Shown here: one piece after another, positions 37,511 to 45,738 of the stretch | How the letters are laid out: every line of letters starts with the position of its first letter | Position numbering within the stretch: position 1 is the stretch's first letter | Origin: Gemmatimonadaceae bacterium | Lineage (GTDB): Bacteria > Gemmatimonadota > Gemmatimonadetes > Gemmatimonadales > Gemmatimonadaceae | DNA length: 64,000 bases | Assembly: GCA_011525845.1 (NCBI GenBank) | Contig: WYBP01000020.1 | Coordinates: 186,001 to 250,000, forward strand | Direction: 5' to 3' | Notes under the pieces: generated by a model | Database searches by the model: none | The model's input: the letters and a program-made list of their open reading frames with translations, nothing else | What the model was told of the DNA's origin: nothing | Position numbers and translations under genes: made by a program

Positions 37511-39504
37511 CGGGCGGCCTCGCCTTCGAGGTAGGTGTATCCCTCCAGTCCCGCGACGTACTCGGCGATGAACATGTTGGCCTCCTCGCGCGAGATCTCC
37601 CTGGCGGCCTGCACCTTCCGCCGGAACACCGTGAGGAGGTCGGACGCGCGGAACTGGACGTAGTTGAGCACCTCCGTCACGGTGTCGCCGTGCACGAGGT
37701 GCGTGATCTCATGGGCGTCACCCATCAGCCGGATGTGCACGGCGTTGGTGTCGCCGAAGAGGTTGTGCAGGTCGCCGAGGATCTCCTGGTAGGCACCGGT
37801 GAGGAAGATGCCGAGGATGTACGCCTCGCCGTCCCGGAAGACGTGCAGCGGCATCGACGGCGATCCGTCGCGGCCGCCGATGAAGCGGTCGATCTTCCCG
37901 TCGGAGTCGCAGGTGACGTCCTGGATCGTCCCGCGCCGCGTGGGCTCCTCGTCGAGCCGGTGGATCGGCACGATCGGGAAGAGCTGGTCGATCGCCCAGC
38001 TGTCGGGGAGGGACTGGAAGACCGAGAAGTTGGCGAAGTAGCGGTCCACCAGCGCCGCATCCATGTCGCGGATGATGTCGTCGAAGTGGTTCCGCTTCCC
38101 TGCCGCGAGGCGGGCGACGACGTTGAGCGTGCAGAGGTAGAACTGCTCCGCCATCGCGCGCTCGCGCAGCGAGAGGACGCCGGTGGAGAAGAGCTGCTGG
38201 GCGCGCTCCTTGTCGAACTGTGCGTCGTGGAAGATCTCCCGCACCCGGCGCATCGAGACGTTCTTGCGCGAGACCGTCTTCAAGTCGTCGGCCATCTCGT
38301 GCAGCAGGGCGTGGTCGTCCTCGGAGAGGGTCGGCACGGCCGGCTCGGCGTGCGATTCCACGTCGATCACGCTCAGCAGGAGGAGCGCGTGGTGCGCGGT
38401 GAGCGCCCGCCCGGACTCGGAGATGATGTCGGGCATCGGCAGCGACTCCTCGCGGCAGGTCTCGGCGAGGGTGTAGACGATGTCGTTCGCGTACTCCTGG
38501 GCGGAGTAGTTCATCGACGCCTGTGCGGTGGACTGCGTGCCGTCGTAGTCGACGCCGAGCCCGCCGCCGACGTCCACCCACTTGATGTCGAGCCCGAGCC
38601 GCCGGAGCTCGACGTAGAACCGGCTCACCTCCTGCAGCCCCTGCTTGATGAACCGGATGTCGGTGATCTGCGAGCCGAGGTGGAAGTGGATCAGCTGGAT
38701 GAAGTCCTGCTTCCCGGCCGCGGTGAGGCGGTCGATCACCTGCATCAGCTGCGCGGAGTTGAGCCCGAACTTCGACTTCTCGCCTCCCGACTGCGCCCAG
38801 CGCCCCGACCCCTCGCTCGAGAGCTTGATCCGCACGCCGAGGCGGGGCGTCACCCCCATCGCCTCGGCCACGGGGAGGAGGACGTCGAGCTCGCTCACCT
38901 GCTCGATCACGATGATCACCGTGTGGCCGAGCTTCTGGCCCATCAGGGCGAGGCGCATGAACTCCTCGTCCTTGTAGCCGTTGCAGACGATCAGGTGGTC
39001 GGTGCGCTCGGAGAGCGCGAGCACCGCCTGCAGCTCCGGCTTGCTCCCGCACTCGAGGCCGACGCCGGTGGGCTCGCCGAACTCGACGATCTCCTCCACC
39101 ACGTGCCGCTGCTGGTTGACCTTGATCGGGAAGACGGTCGTGTACTTCCCCTCGTACTGGAACTCCGCGATGGCCGACGCGAAGCGCGCGTGGAGCATCT
39201 CGATGCGCGACTTGAGGATGTCGGAGAACCGGAGGAGCACGGGGAGGCCCACGCCCTGGGCCTCGAGGTCGTGGGCGAGCTCGAAGAGGTCGAGCGTCTG
39301 GTCGGGGCGGTCCTTGTTCGGCCGCACCACCATGCGCCCCTTCTCGTTCACGTCGAAGTAGCCGTCCCCCCACCCGTCGATGTTGTAGAGCGCGCGCGCC
39401 GATTCCGTCGTCCAGGCGGACGTCGGTGCGGCGGCGGGAGGCACGGGGGGAGTCGCGGGCGGCGCGGACGCCGGCCCGGTCTCGCTGGTCGGGGTCGCGG
39501 ACAT
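37507..39504 (-). CDS. speA: biosynthetic arginine decarboxylase
   Basis: PLP enzyme of 665 aa converting arginine to agmatine, the first step to polyamines. The PLP lysine is in TVFPIKVNQQRHV; other blocks are GLECGSKPEL, IQLIHFHLGSQITDIRFIKQG (core HFHLGSQI), WVDVGGGLGVDYDGT and the C-terminal FLTGAYQEILGDLHNLFGD (core GAYQEILGDLHNLF). Its length matches SpeA. ATG 39504 is chosen; the frame upstream runs through a tandem-repeat region and is not coding. The N-terminal 30 residues are Ala/Pro-rich. Confidence 0.95.
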   Translation of the reverse strand: MSATPTSETGPASAPPATPPVPPAAAPTSAWTTESARALYNIDGWGDGYFDVNEKGRMVVRPNKDRPDQTLDLFELAHDLEAQGVGLPVLLRFSDILKSRIEMLHARFASAIAEFQYEGKYTTVFPIKVNQQRHVVEEIVEFGEPTGVGLECGSKPELQAVLALSERTDHLIVCNGYKDEEFMRLALMGQKLGHTVIIVIEQVSELDVLLPVAEAMGVTPRLGVRIKLSSEGSGRWAQSGGEKSKFGLNSAQLMQVIDRLTAAGKQDFIQLIHFHLGSQITDIRFIKQGLQEVSRFYVELRRLGLDIKWVDVGGGLGVDYDGTQSTAQASMNYSAQEYANDIVYTLAETCREESLPMPDIISESGRALTAHHALLLLSVIDVESHAEPAVPTLSEDDHALLHEMADDLKTVSRKNVSMRRVREIFHDAQFDKERAQQLFSTGVLSLRERAMAEQFYLCTLNVVARLAAGKRNHFDDIIRDMDAALVDRYFANFSVFQSLPDSWAIDQLFPIVPIHRLDEEPTRRGTIQDVTCDSDGKIDRFIGGRDGSPSMPLHVFRDGEAYILGIFLTGAYQEILGDLHNLFGDTNAVHIRLMGDAHEITHLVHGDTVTEVLNYVQFRASDLLTVFRRKVQAAREISREEANMFIAEYVAGLEGYTYLEGEAAR

Positions 39505-39603
39505 GCGAGAATAGTAGGGCGTGGCGAGGCCGGATGGAATGCATCGGGACCGACTCCGCTTCCCACGCGCGGACACGCGCGCCGAATGCGCGCTGAGCGC
39601 GAG

Positions 39604-39647
39604 GTGAGACCGCGGTGAAACCGCGGTGAAGCCGCGGTGAAACCGCG
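39604..39647. repeat. four tandem 11-bp repeats, GTGARRCCGCG
   Basis: Units are GTGAGACCGCG (39604), GTGAAACCGCG (39615), GTGAAGCCGCG (39626) and GTGAAACCGCG (39637), head to tail without spacers. They occupy the divergent gap between speA and the diheme cytochrome gene. The period is one helical turn; whether they bind a regulator or are a simple expansion is unknown. Confidence 0.85.
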
Positions 39648-39715
39648 GCCGCTTGCGGTCCGTATCGCACGGCGCCACAATCGGTGCTGGCGATCAACCG
39701 CAGGAGGAGACGAGG

Positions 39716-40618
39716 ATGCTACGGGTCTTGAAGGTGCTGGGGATCACGGTCGGGGCGCTGCTCCTGATCGGCGCGGCGGGTGCCGCGGGGGTGTACGCCT
39801 ACGCCGGATCGAAGATGGGCGAGCGCGTGCCGGTCCCGGCGCACGCGTTCACCGCACCCACGGGGGTCGAGAGCGTCGCGCGCGGCGAGCACGTGGTGCG
39901 CGCGCTGGTGAAGTGCGCCGACTGCCACGGGCAGGACCTGGGCGGCATGGTCGTCGTGGACGATCCGGCGCTCGGGACGATCGTCGCGCCCAACCTCACG
40001 GCCGGAAAGGGGGGCGTGGGCGCCGGGTACAGCGACCAGGACTTCGAACTGGCGATCCGGCACGGCATCGCGCGGGACGGCCGGAAGCTGGTCTTCATGC
40101 CGTCGAGCGAGTACCAGCACATGTCGGACGAGGACCTCGGTTCCGCGATCGCGTACCTGCGCAGCCTCCCGGCGGTCGATCGCGAGGTCGCGCCCACCAG
40201 GATCCGGATGCTCGGCCGCGCGCTGTACGTCGCGGGGCAGCTGCCGCTGTTCGAGTACCCGCGCGTCACGCACCGGGAGGATCCCGTGCCCAGCGTGCCC
40301 GTGGACTCGACCGTGGAGTACGGCCGGTACATCGGGAACGTCGGCTGCGCGGGATGCCACGGCGCCGGCTACGGCGGAGGCCCGATCCCCGGCGTTCCCC
40401 CCGACTGGCCGAAGGCCGCGAACCTGACGCCGCAGGGGATCGGGCACTACACCCGGGAGCAGTTCACGCACGTCCTCCGCACGGGGGAGCGCCCGGACGG
40501 CACCAAGCTGCACGAGCTGATGCCGATCGGCGCGACCAAGCGGATGACGGAGATCGAGATCGCCGCCGTGCACCGGTACCTCGCGTCGCTGCCGTCCAAG
40601 CCGTTCGGGACGCGCTGA
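39716..40618 (+). CDS. diheme cytochrome c
   Basis: A 300-residue membrane-anchored periplasmic cytochrome with an N-terminal helix (residues 6-28) and two class I heme domains: CADCH at 67-71 and CAGCH at 211-215. The pattern resembles the small cytochrome subunits that accept electrons from periplasmic alcohol, aldehyde or gluconate dehydrogenases, which usually carry three hemes. ATG 39716 has AGGAGGAGACGAGG upstream. It may serve the dehydrogenases at 51-57 kb, but it is not linked to them. Confidence 0.9.
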   Translation: MLRVLKVLGITVGALLLIGAAGAAGVYAYAGSKMGERVPVPAHAFTAPTGVESVARGEHVVRALVKCADCHGQDLGGMVVVDDPALGTIVAPNLTAGKGGVGAGYSDQDFELAIRHGIARDGRKLVFMPSSEYQHMSDEDLGSAIAYLRSLPAVDREVAPTRIRMLGRALYVAGQLPLFEYPRVTHREDPVPSVPVDSTVEYGRYIGNVGCAGCHGAGYGGGPIPGVPPDWPKAANLTPQGIGHYTREQFTHVLRTGERPDGTKLHELMPIGATKRMTEIEIAAVHRYLASLPSKPFGTR

Positions 40619-40639
40619 GCACGGGGAGCTCCAGCAACG

Positions 40640-40673
40640 ACGACGGCGCGCCGGGATACCGGCGCGCCGTCGT
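40640..40673. terminator. bidirectional hairpin between cytochrome c and S9 peptidase genes
   Basis: A perfect 15-bp stem (ACGACGGCGCGCCGG at 40640-40654, complement at 40659-40673) with a GATA loop, lying between convergent stops at 40618 and 40694. Confidence 0.75.
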
Positions 40674-40693
40674 GCGTTCCCCCCCTCGCGGCC

Positions 40694-43624
40694 TCAGGGC
40701 ACGATCGCCGGTGCCACCTGGTCACGCCCCTTCTCGAGGAAGGGGATGCCGCGCTTCATCCACTCCGGCTCGGGCGCGCCGAGGAGCTTGACGGCGAAGA
40801 ACTCCTGCATCCGCCGGTCGATGTCCTTCTGGTTCGCGTACTTCCTCGGATTGTGCTCGTCGCCGTTGTAGTTGACCATGTACGCCTCCTTCCCGAGGCG
40901 CCGCATCGCGACGAAGAACTCGATCCCCTGGTACCAGGGCACCGCCCCGTCGTTGTCGTTCGCCATGAAGAGCACGGGAGTGGTCACGCGGTCCAGGTAG
41001 AAGAGCGGCGAGTTCTCGATGTAGCGCTCCGGGTACTCCCAGAGCGACCCGCCGATGCGGCTCTGGCCGCGTTCGTAGTTCACGATCGCCCGCTCGACCC
41101 CCGACGCCCAGCGGATCCCGCCGTACGCCGAGGTCATGTTCACCACCGTCGCGTTGGGCACGGCGGCCGCGAACATCTGCGTCTGCGTGATGATGTACGC
41201 CGACTGGTATCCGCCCCACGACTGGCCCGTGATCCCGACCTTCTTCGGGTCCACGATCCCGCGCGCGATGAGCGACTGCACGCCGGGCACGATCGCCTTC
41301 ACGGCGCTCGGGCCGGGGTAGCCGGGGGTGTAGTGGATGTTGGGCATGAAGACGAGGTAGCCCAGCGAGGTGTAGACGGGGGCGTTCACCACATTGCGCC
41401 CGGCCGGGCGCACGTAGTTGTAGAGCCCGTCCGAGAGCTGCTCGTAGAAGTAGACGACCATCGGGTACTTCTTCGCGGGGTCGAACCCTTCGGGCTTGTA
41501 GAGGAGCCCCTCGAGCTCGACGCCGTCACTGTTGAGCCACTTCACGAGCTCGACGTCGCCCCAGGAGTACCGCGCCTGCTCCGGCATCGCGTCGCTGATG
41601 CGCGTGAGGCGGTCGAACGAGGGACCGGTCCAGAGATCCGGGTATTCGCGATAGTCGGCGCGCGTGGCCAGGTACTGCTCCGCGTTCCGCGCCTTCTGCA
41701 GCAGGGGCCAGGACTTCGGCGCCATCATGATGCGCTCCGGCGCGGCGGAACCACCCACGCGGTCGCGGTAGAGGCCGGCGTGCTTGGTGGTGTTGTCGAA
41801 GGTGCGGAGGTTCAGCGGCTTCGCCGGGTCGTACGCGCGCTCCTCCGGCTCCAGGTCGATCAGGCGGAAGGTGAGGTTGCGCTGGCGTCCCACCCCGTCG
41901 GTGAGGTTGCGGGCCGGCGCCGCACCCGAAGGGTCGACCTCCCAGATGTCGTAGCGGTCGTAGATCAGGACGCGCGCGTCGTCGCGGGTCCACCCCCCGA
42001 CGCCCCAGGGCGACGGGTCACTCGGCGTGTCGTGGGTCTCCTGCGCGAACGAGACTCCGGGGATCGCCGCGGTGAGGTTCCGGGTGCGGTTCGCGGCCAC
42101 GTCGTGCGCCTGCCAGGCGCCCCCCTCCCACCAGACCACGTACCTGGCCGCCGGCGAGAGCTGGCCCGCGCCCCGGATGTGGCGTGCCACGAGGCGGGAG
42201 GCACCGGTCACCGTGTTCATCACGTGGACGTCGTTCCCACCCTCCCCCGCGAGCGCCTCCATCTGGTAGGGCACGTTCGTCACGAGCACCGCGGTGCGGC
42301 CGTCCTCGGAGAGCTGGGCATTGGGCATCGAGTCGTTCGCGACGCGGCGCACCTGCCGCGTGGCGACGTGGAAGACCGCGGTGTACGCGCGGTTCCGGTC
42401 GGCGGCGGCCTGCAGGCGCTGCATCGGCTGCGGGCGCGCATCGCGCCAGTGCCAGAGGTCCACCACCGCCTTGTCCGCGAGCGAGTCGGCCGGGATGGAG
42501 TCGAGGGGCACCGGCTGCACGCCGAACTGCAGGACCGCGCCGGTCTTCACGAACTCCACGCGTCCGCGCTCCGCGATGCGCTGCCCCGCCCCGACCGCCC
42601 CGGCGGCGACGGCCACGGTCGCGGCCGGTGGTGCGCCACGCGTCCGCGCGCCGCTGCCGGGGAGCGTCGCGTGATAGAGCGTCACACGCGGCTTCTCCTC
42701 CTTCCATTCGTCCGCATCGGTCACGAACGCCACCTGCGTTCCCGCCTCGTCGATCGCGAGCGAGCGGTAGTTCCCCGTGGCGACCTTGAGGGGCGTGACG
42801 GTGCCCGTCGCGAGGTCTCGCACGTACACGCCGTCCACGCCGAGCGAGTCGGCCCCTGTCACCGAGTAGACGAGCCACCGCTCCCCGTCGTCGATGGTGT
42901 AGTTCGTCACGCCCTCGACCCGAACCTCGGTGCCGGTCGCGATCTCGCGGAGCACGAGGGGGGCACCCGAGTCCTTGCGGCGCGGGGCGGGGCGCGCGGA
43001 GTCGGGCCGTGCGGCGGCCGCACCGCGCGCGGCGCCGTTCGCAGCACCCCCGGTGGCGGCCGTGGTGTCCACATCCACCTGGTAGGCGACGAAGCGCGTC
43101 CCCTCGCGCGCGACCTGGAATCCGCGCACGCGATCCACCGTGGTCACCGCACCGGTGGCGAGCGAGAGGATCGCGAGCTGGTTCCGCGGCTGGTCCGCCG
43201 GGCGTGCGCGGCGCGCGCGCGCGGAGTCCATCGCCGCCTTCGGGGGATACTTGAGGAAGAGCACGTGCCGGGAGTCCGCCGTCACGTGGGGCGCCTGCGC
43301 CGAGAAGGGCGCGCCGGAGACCGTGGTCCGCGGCCGGCCGGTCCAGCCCCGCGCCACGCGGTGCTCCGTGGAGCCGGACGTCGATCGCGCCACCAGTTCC
43401 CCGTCGCCCAGCGTGGGCGAGAGCGTGTAGACCGCCCACGCACCGTCCGGCGAGAGCCGCGGCTGGAGGATCGACCGCCAGAGGTCGTAGGTGTCCTGCG
43501 TGAGCGGGAGCTTGGCCGACTGCGCGCCGATCGGCACGGGCGCCAAGAGGACGGAGAGCAGCGTCGCCATGCAGAGCACGGCGAAGGGGGCGAGGAGACG
43601 GGAGCGACGCGCGCGGATCTTCAT
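40694..43624 (-). CDS. secreted S9-family prolyl oligopeptidase/dipeptidyl peptidase (large)
   Basis: A 976-residue exported serine peptidase. The signal peptide is residues 1-34 (LLAPFAVLCMATLLSVLLAP ... IGAQ). A long beta-propeller region follows, then the alpha/beta-hydrolase domain with the nucleophile in VGITGQSWGGYQSAY, the acid in MANDNDGAVPW and the base in NGDEHNPRK. It trims peptides in the periplasm. Residues about 175-205 are an Ala/Arg-rich insertion. ATG 43624 is chosen for its clean signal peptide. Confidence 0.92.
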   Translation of the reverse strand: MKIRARRSRLLAPFAVLCMATLLSVLLAPVPIGAQSAKLPLTQDTYDLWRSILQPRLSPDGAWAVYTLSPTLGDGELVARSTSGSTEHRVARGWTGRPRTTVSGAPFSAQAPHVTADSRHVLFLKYPPKAAMDSARARRARPADQPRNQLAILSLATGAVTTVDRVRGFQVAREGTRFVAYQVDVDTTAATGGAANGAARGAAAARPDSARPAPRRKDSGAPLVLREIATGTEVRVEGVTNYTIDDGERWLVYSVTGADSLGVDGVYVRDLATGTVTPLKVATGNYRSLAIDEAGTQVAFVTDADEWKEEKPRVTLYHATLPGSGARTRGAPPAATVAVAAGAVGAGQRIAERGRVEFVKTGAVLQFGVQPVPLDSIPADSLADKAVVDLWHWRDARPQPMQRLQAAADRNRAYTAVFHVATRQVRRVANDSMPNAQLSEDGRTAVLVTNVPYQMEALAGEGGNDVHVMNTVTGASRLVARHIRGAGQLSPAARYVVWWEGGAWQAHDVAANRTRNLTAAIPGVSFAQETHDTPSDPSPWGVGGWTRDDARVLIYDRYDIWEVDPSGAAPARNLTDGVGRQRNLTFRLIDLEPEERAYDPAKPLNLRTFDNTTKHAGLYRDRVGGSAAPERIMMAPKSWPLLQKARNAEQYLATRADYREYPDLWTGPSFDRLTRISDAMPEQARYSWGDVELVKWLNSDGVELEGLLYKPEGFDPAKKYPMVVYFYEQLSDGLYNYVRPAGRNVVNAPVYTSLGYLVFMPNIHYTPGYPGPSAVKAIVPGVQSLIARGIVDPKKVGITGQSWGGYQSAYIITQTQMFAAAVPNATVVNMTSAYGGIRWASGVERAIVNYERGQSRIGGSLWEYPERYIENSPLFYLDRVTTPVLFMANDNDGAVPWYQGIEFFVAMRRLGKEAYMVNYNGDEHNPRKYANQKDIDRRMQEFFAVKLLGAPEPEWMKRGIPFLEKGRDQVAPAIVP

Positions 43625-43705
43625 CGGACTCGACGGTTCAGGGTTATCTTCTCGGCTCGGCGTCCAAAGTACGCACCTCCCCCCGCCCCCGTTGCGCCCC
43701 CTGCC

Positions 43706-44263
43706 ATGAATCGCGCCTTCACGTACTTCCTCCGCGGCCTCGTCCTCACCGTCCCGCTCGTCCTCACGGTGGCGGTGTGCTGGATCGTCTTCACCCGCAT
43801 CGACGGCTGGCTCGGCCTCCCGATCCCGGGCGTGGGGTTCGTGGTCACGATCGTGGCGATCACCATCGTCGGGTTCGTGGGCTCGACCTTCATCTGGGGC
43901 CAGGTGGAGCGGCAGATGGACGACCTGCTCAACCGGCTCCCCTTCGTGCGGCTGCTCTACTCGTCGACGAAGGACCTGCTCAACGCGTTCGTCGGCGAGA
44001 AGCGCCGGTTCGACGCGCCGGTGCTCGTCGCGCTCTCGGCGGACGGCGCGGTGCGGACCTTCGGCTTCATCACGCAGCCCTCGCTCGAGCTGCTCGGGCT
44101 CCCGGGGGACGTGGCCGTCTACTTCCCGCAGTCGTACAACTTCGCCGGCCAGCTCGTCGTCGTGCCGCGCGATCGCGTCACGCGGCTCGAGGCGGTGAGC
44201 TCGGACGTGCTCGCATTCGTCGTCTCCGGCGGCGTGACGGACGTGCCGGTGGCCAGGACCTGA
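43706..44263 (+). CDS. DUF502 membrane protein
   Basis: A 185-residue protein with two N-terminal helices (residues 8-30 and 43-65) and a soluble C-terminal domain. DUF502 features are FLRGLVLTVPLVLTVAVCW, RLPFVRLLYSSTKDLLNAF and VAVYFPQSYNFAGQLVVVPRD (core FPQSYNFAGQ). Its function is unknown. It is followed after 10 bases by the amidohydrolase gene and is probably co-transcribed with it. Confidence 0.88.
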   Translation: MNRAFTYFLRGLVLTVPLVLTVAVCWIVFTRIDGWLGLPIPGVGFVVTIVAITIVGFVGSTFIWGQVERQMDDLLNRLPFVRLLYSSTKDLLNAFVGEKRRFDAPVLVALSADGAVRTFGFITQPSLELLGLPGDVAVYFPQSYNFAGQLVVVPRDRVTRLEAVSSDVLAFVVSGGVTDVPVART

Positions 44264-44273
44264 GGAGCGACCC

Positions 44274-45641
44274 ATGAGCCCGCACCCTGACACTCGCCCG
44301 TGCGCTTCGCGCGTGCGCGCCGACCGCGGTCGGGCGCGCGTCAAGCGCGGCGCGGCCCGCACCCTGGGCGCCGCGACCGCGGCGCTCCTCCTCGCGGCCG
44401 GCGCCCTCGCCGCACAGCCGGGGGCACCCGCGGAGTCGAGCGTGCTGCTCGTGCCGGACCGGGTCTTCACCGGGCTCGACGACACGGCGCGCGCGGGCTG
44501 GGTGGTCCTGGTGCGTGGCGACCGGATCGCGGCCGTGGGCCCGCGCTCGCGGATCACCGCGCCGCCAGGCACGCGCGCCATCGCCCTGCCGGGCACCACG
44601 CTGCTCCCCGGATTCATCGAGGGGCACACGCATCTCTTCCTGCACCCCTACGACGAGACCAGCTGGAACGACCAGGTGCTGAAGGAGTCGCTCAGCCTGC
44701 GCACCGCGCGCGCGGTGAATCACGCGGCCGCCACGCTGCGCGCCGGGTTCACCACGGCGCGTGACCTGGGGACGGAGGGGGCCGGGTACGCCGACGCCGG
44801 ACTCAAGCAGGCGATCGAGCAGGGCATCATCCCGGGGCCGCGGCTCCTGATCACGTCCAAGGCGATCGTCGCCACGGGGAGCTACGGCCCGCGGGGGTTC
44901 GCGAGCGAGTGGGCGGTGCCCCAGGGTGCCGAGGAGGCGGACGGCGTGGAGGGGCTGACGCGCGTCGCGCGCGACCAGATCGGCCACGGCGCCGACTGGA
45001 TCAAGGTGTACGCCGACTACCGATGGGGCCCCGAGGGCGAGGCGCGCCCCACCTTCAGCGAACTCGAGCTGCGCACGCTCGTGGAGGTCGCGGCATCGAG
45101 CGGCCGCAGGGTGGTGGCGCACGCGGCGACGGCCGAGGGGATGCGGCGCGCGATCGCCGCCGGCGTGGCGACGATCGAGCATGGCGACGGCGGGACGGCG
45201 GAGACTTGGCGCCTGATGGCTGAGCGTGGCGTCGGCTACTGCCCGACGCTCGCGGCCGTGGAGGCGACGGCGCGGTACGCCGGCTGGAAGGAGGGCACGC
45301 CGCCGACGCCCCGCATGGCGCAGAAGCGCGCCGGGTTCGCGGCCGCGCTCGCGGCGGGCGTCCCGCTCTGCGTGGGAGGGGACGCGGGCGTCTATTCGCA
45401 CGGGACGAACGCGTGGGAGATCGAGCTGATGGTGGCGGCCGGGATGCCGGCGCCGGCCGCGCTGCGGGCGGCGACGAGCGGGAACGCGCGGCTCCTCGGG
45501 CTGGACGCGCGCCTCGGCACGGTGCGCGAGGGGCTCCTGGCGGACCTCGTCGCGGTGGGCGGGGACCCGACGCAGCAGGTCGCGCGCACGCGTGATGTGC
45601 GGTTCGTGATGCAGGGGGGGCGGGTGGTGGTTGCACCCTAG
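44274..45641 (+). CDS. secreted metal-dependent amidohydrolase (imidazolonepropionase-like)
   Basis: A 455-residue exported amidohydrolase. An N-terminal hydrophobic signal (LGAATAALLLAAGALAAQPG) follows a basic leader. Metal ligands are visible in GFIEGHTHLF (HxH), DWIKVYADY (likely carbamylated Lys), VVAHAATAEG, IEHGDGG and CVGGDAGVYSHG (Asp). This clade often hydrolyses Xaa-Pro or arginine-containing dipeptides or carbamoyl compounds. The ATG follows GAGGAG by six bases. It sits among peptidase and amino-acid transporter genes, fitting a peptide-processing role. Confidence 0.9.
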   Translation: MSPHPDTRPCASRVRADRGRARVKRGAARTLGAATAALLLAAGALAAQPGAPAESSVLLVPDRVFTGLDDTARAGWVVLVRGDRIAAVGPRSRITAPPGTRAIALPGTTLLPGFIEGHTHLFLHPYDETSWNDQVLKESLSLRTARAVNHAAATLRAGFTTARDLGTEGAGYADAGLKQAIEQGIIPGPRLLITSKAIVATGSYGPRGFASEWAVPQGAEEADGVEGLTRVARDQIGHGADWIKVYADYRWGPEGEARPTFSELELRTLVEVAASSGRRVVAHAATAEGMRRAIAAGVATIEHGDGGTAETWRLMAERGVGYCPTLAAVEATARYAGWKEGTPPTPRMAQKRAGFAAALAAGVPLCVGGDAGVYSHGTNAWEIELMVAAGMPAPAALRAATSGNARLLGLDARLGTVREGLLADLVAVGGDPTQQVARTRDVRFVMQGGRVVVAP

Positions 45642-45670
45642 GATGGGAGATGGGAGATGGGAGATGTGAG
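45642..45670. repeat. tandem heptamer repeat (AGATGGG)n
   Basis: GATG recurs every 7 bases (ATG at 45643, 45650, 45657, 45664) directly after the amidohydrolase stop. The same 7-base period, with a related purine-rich unit, recurs at 59850-59891. Confidence 0.75.
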
Positions 45671-45680
45671 GAAGAAGCGA

Positions 45681-45714
45681 CGAGCCCCGTCCGGAGATCT
45701 CCGGACGGGGCTCG
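45681..45714. terminator. bidirectional hairpin after the amidohydrolase gene
   Basis: A perfect 34-base palindrome with arms beginning CGAGCCCCGTCCGG and its complement, GAGATCTC at the centre. It lies between convergent stops at 45641 and 45739. Confidence 0.7.
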
Positions 45715-45738
45715 CCTCGTTGCGTGGGGCCGTGGGGA

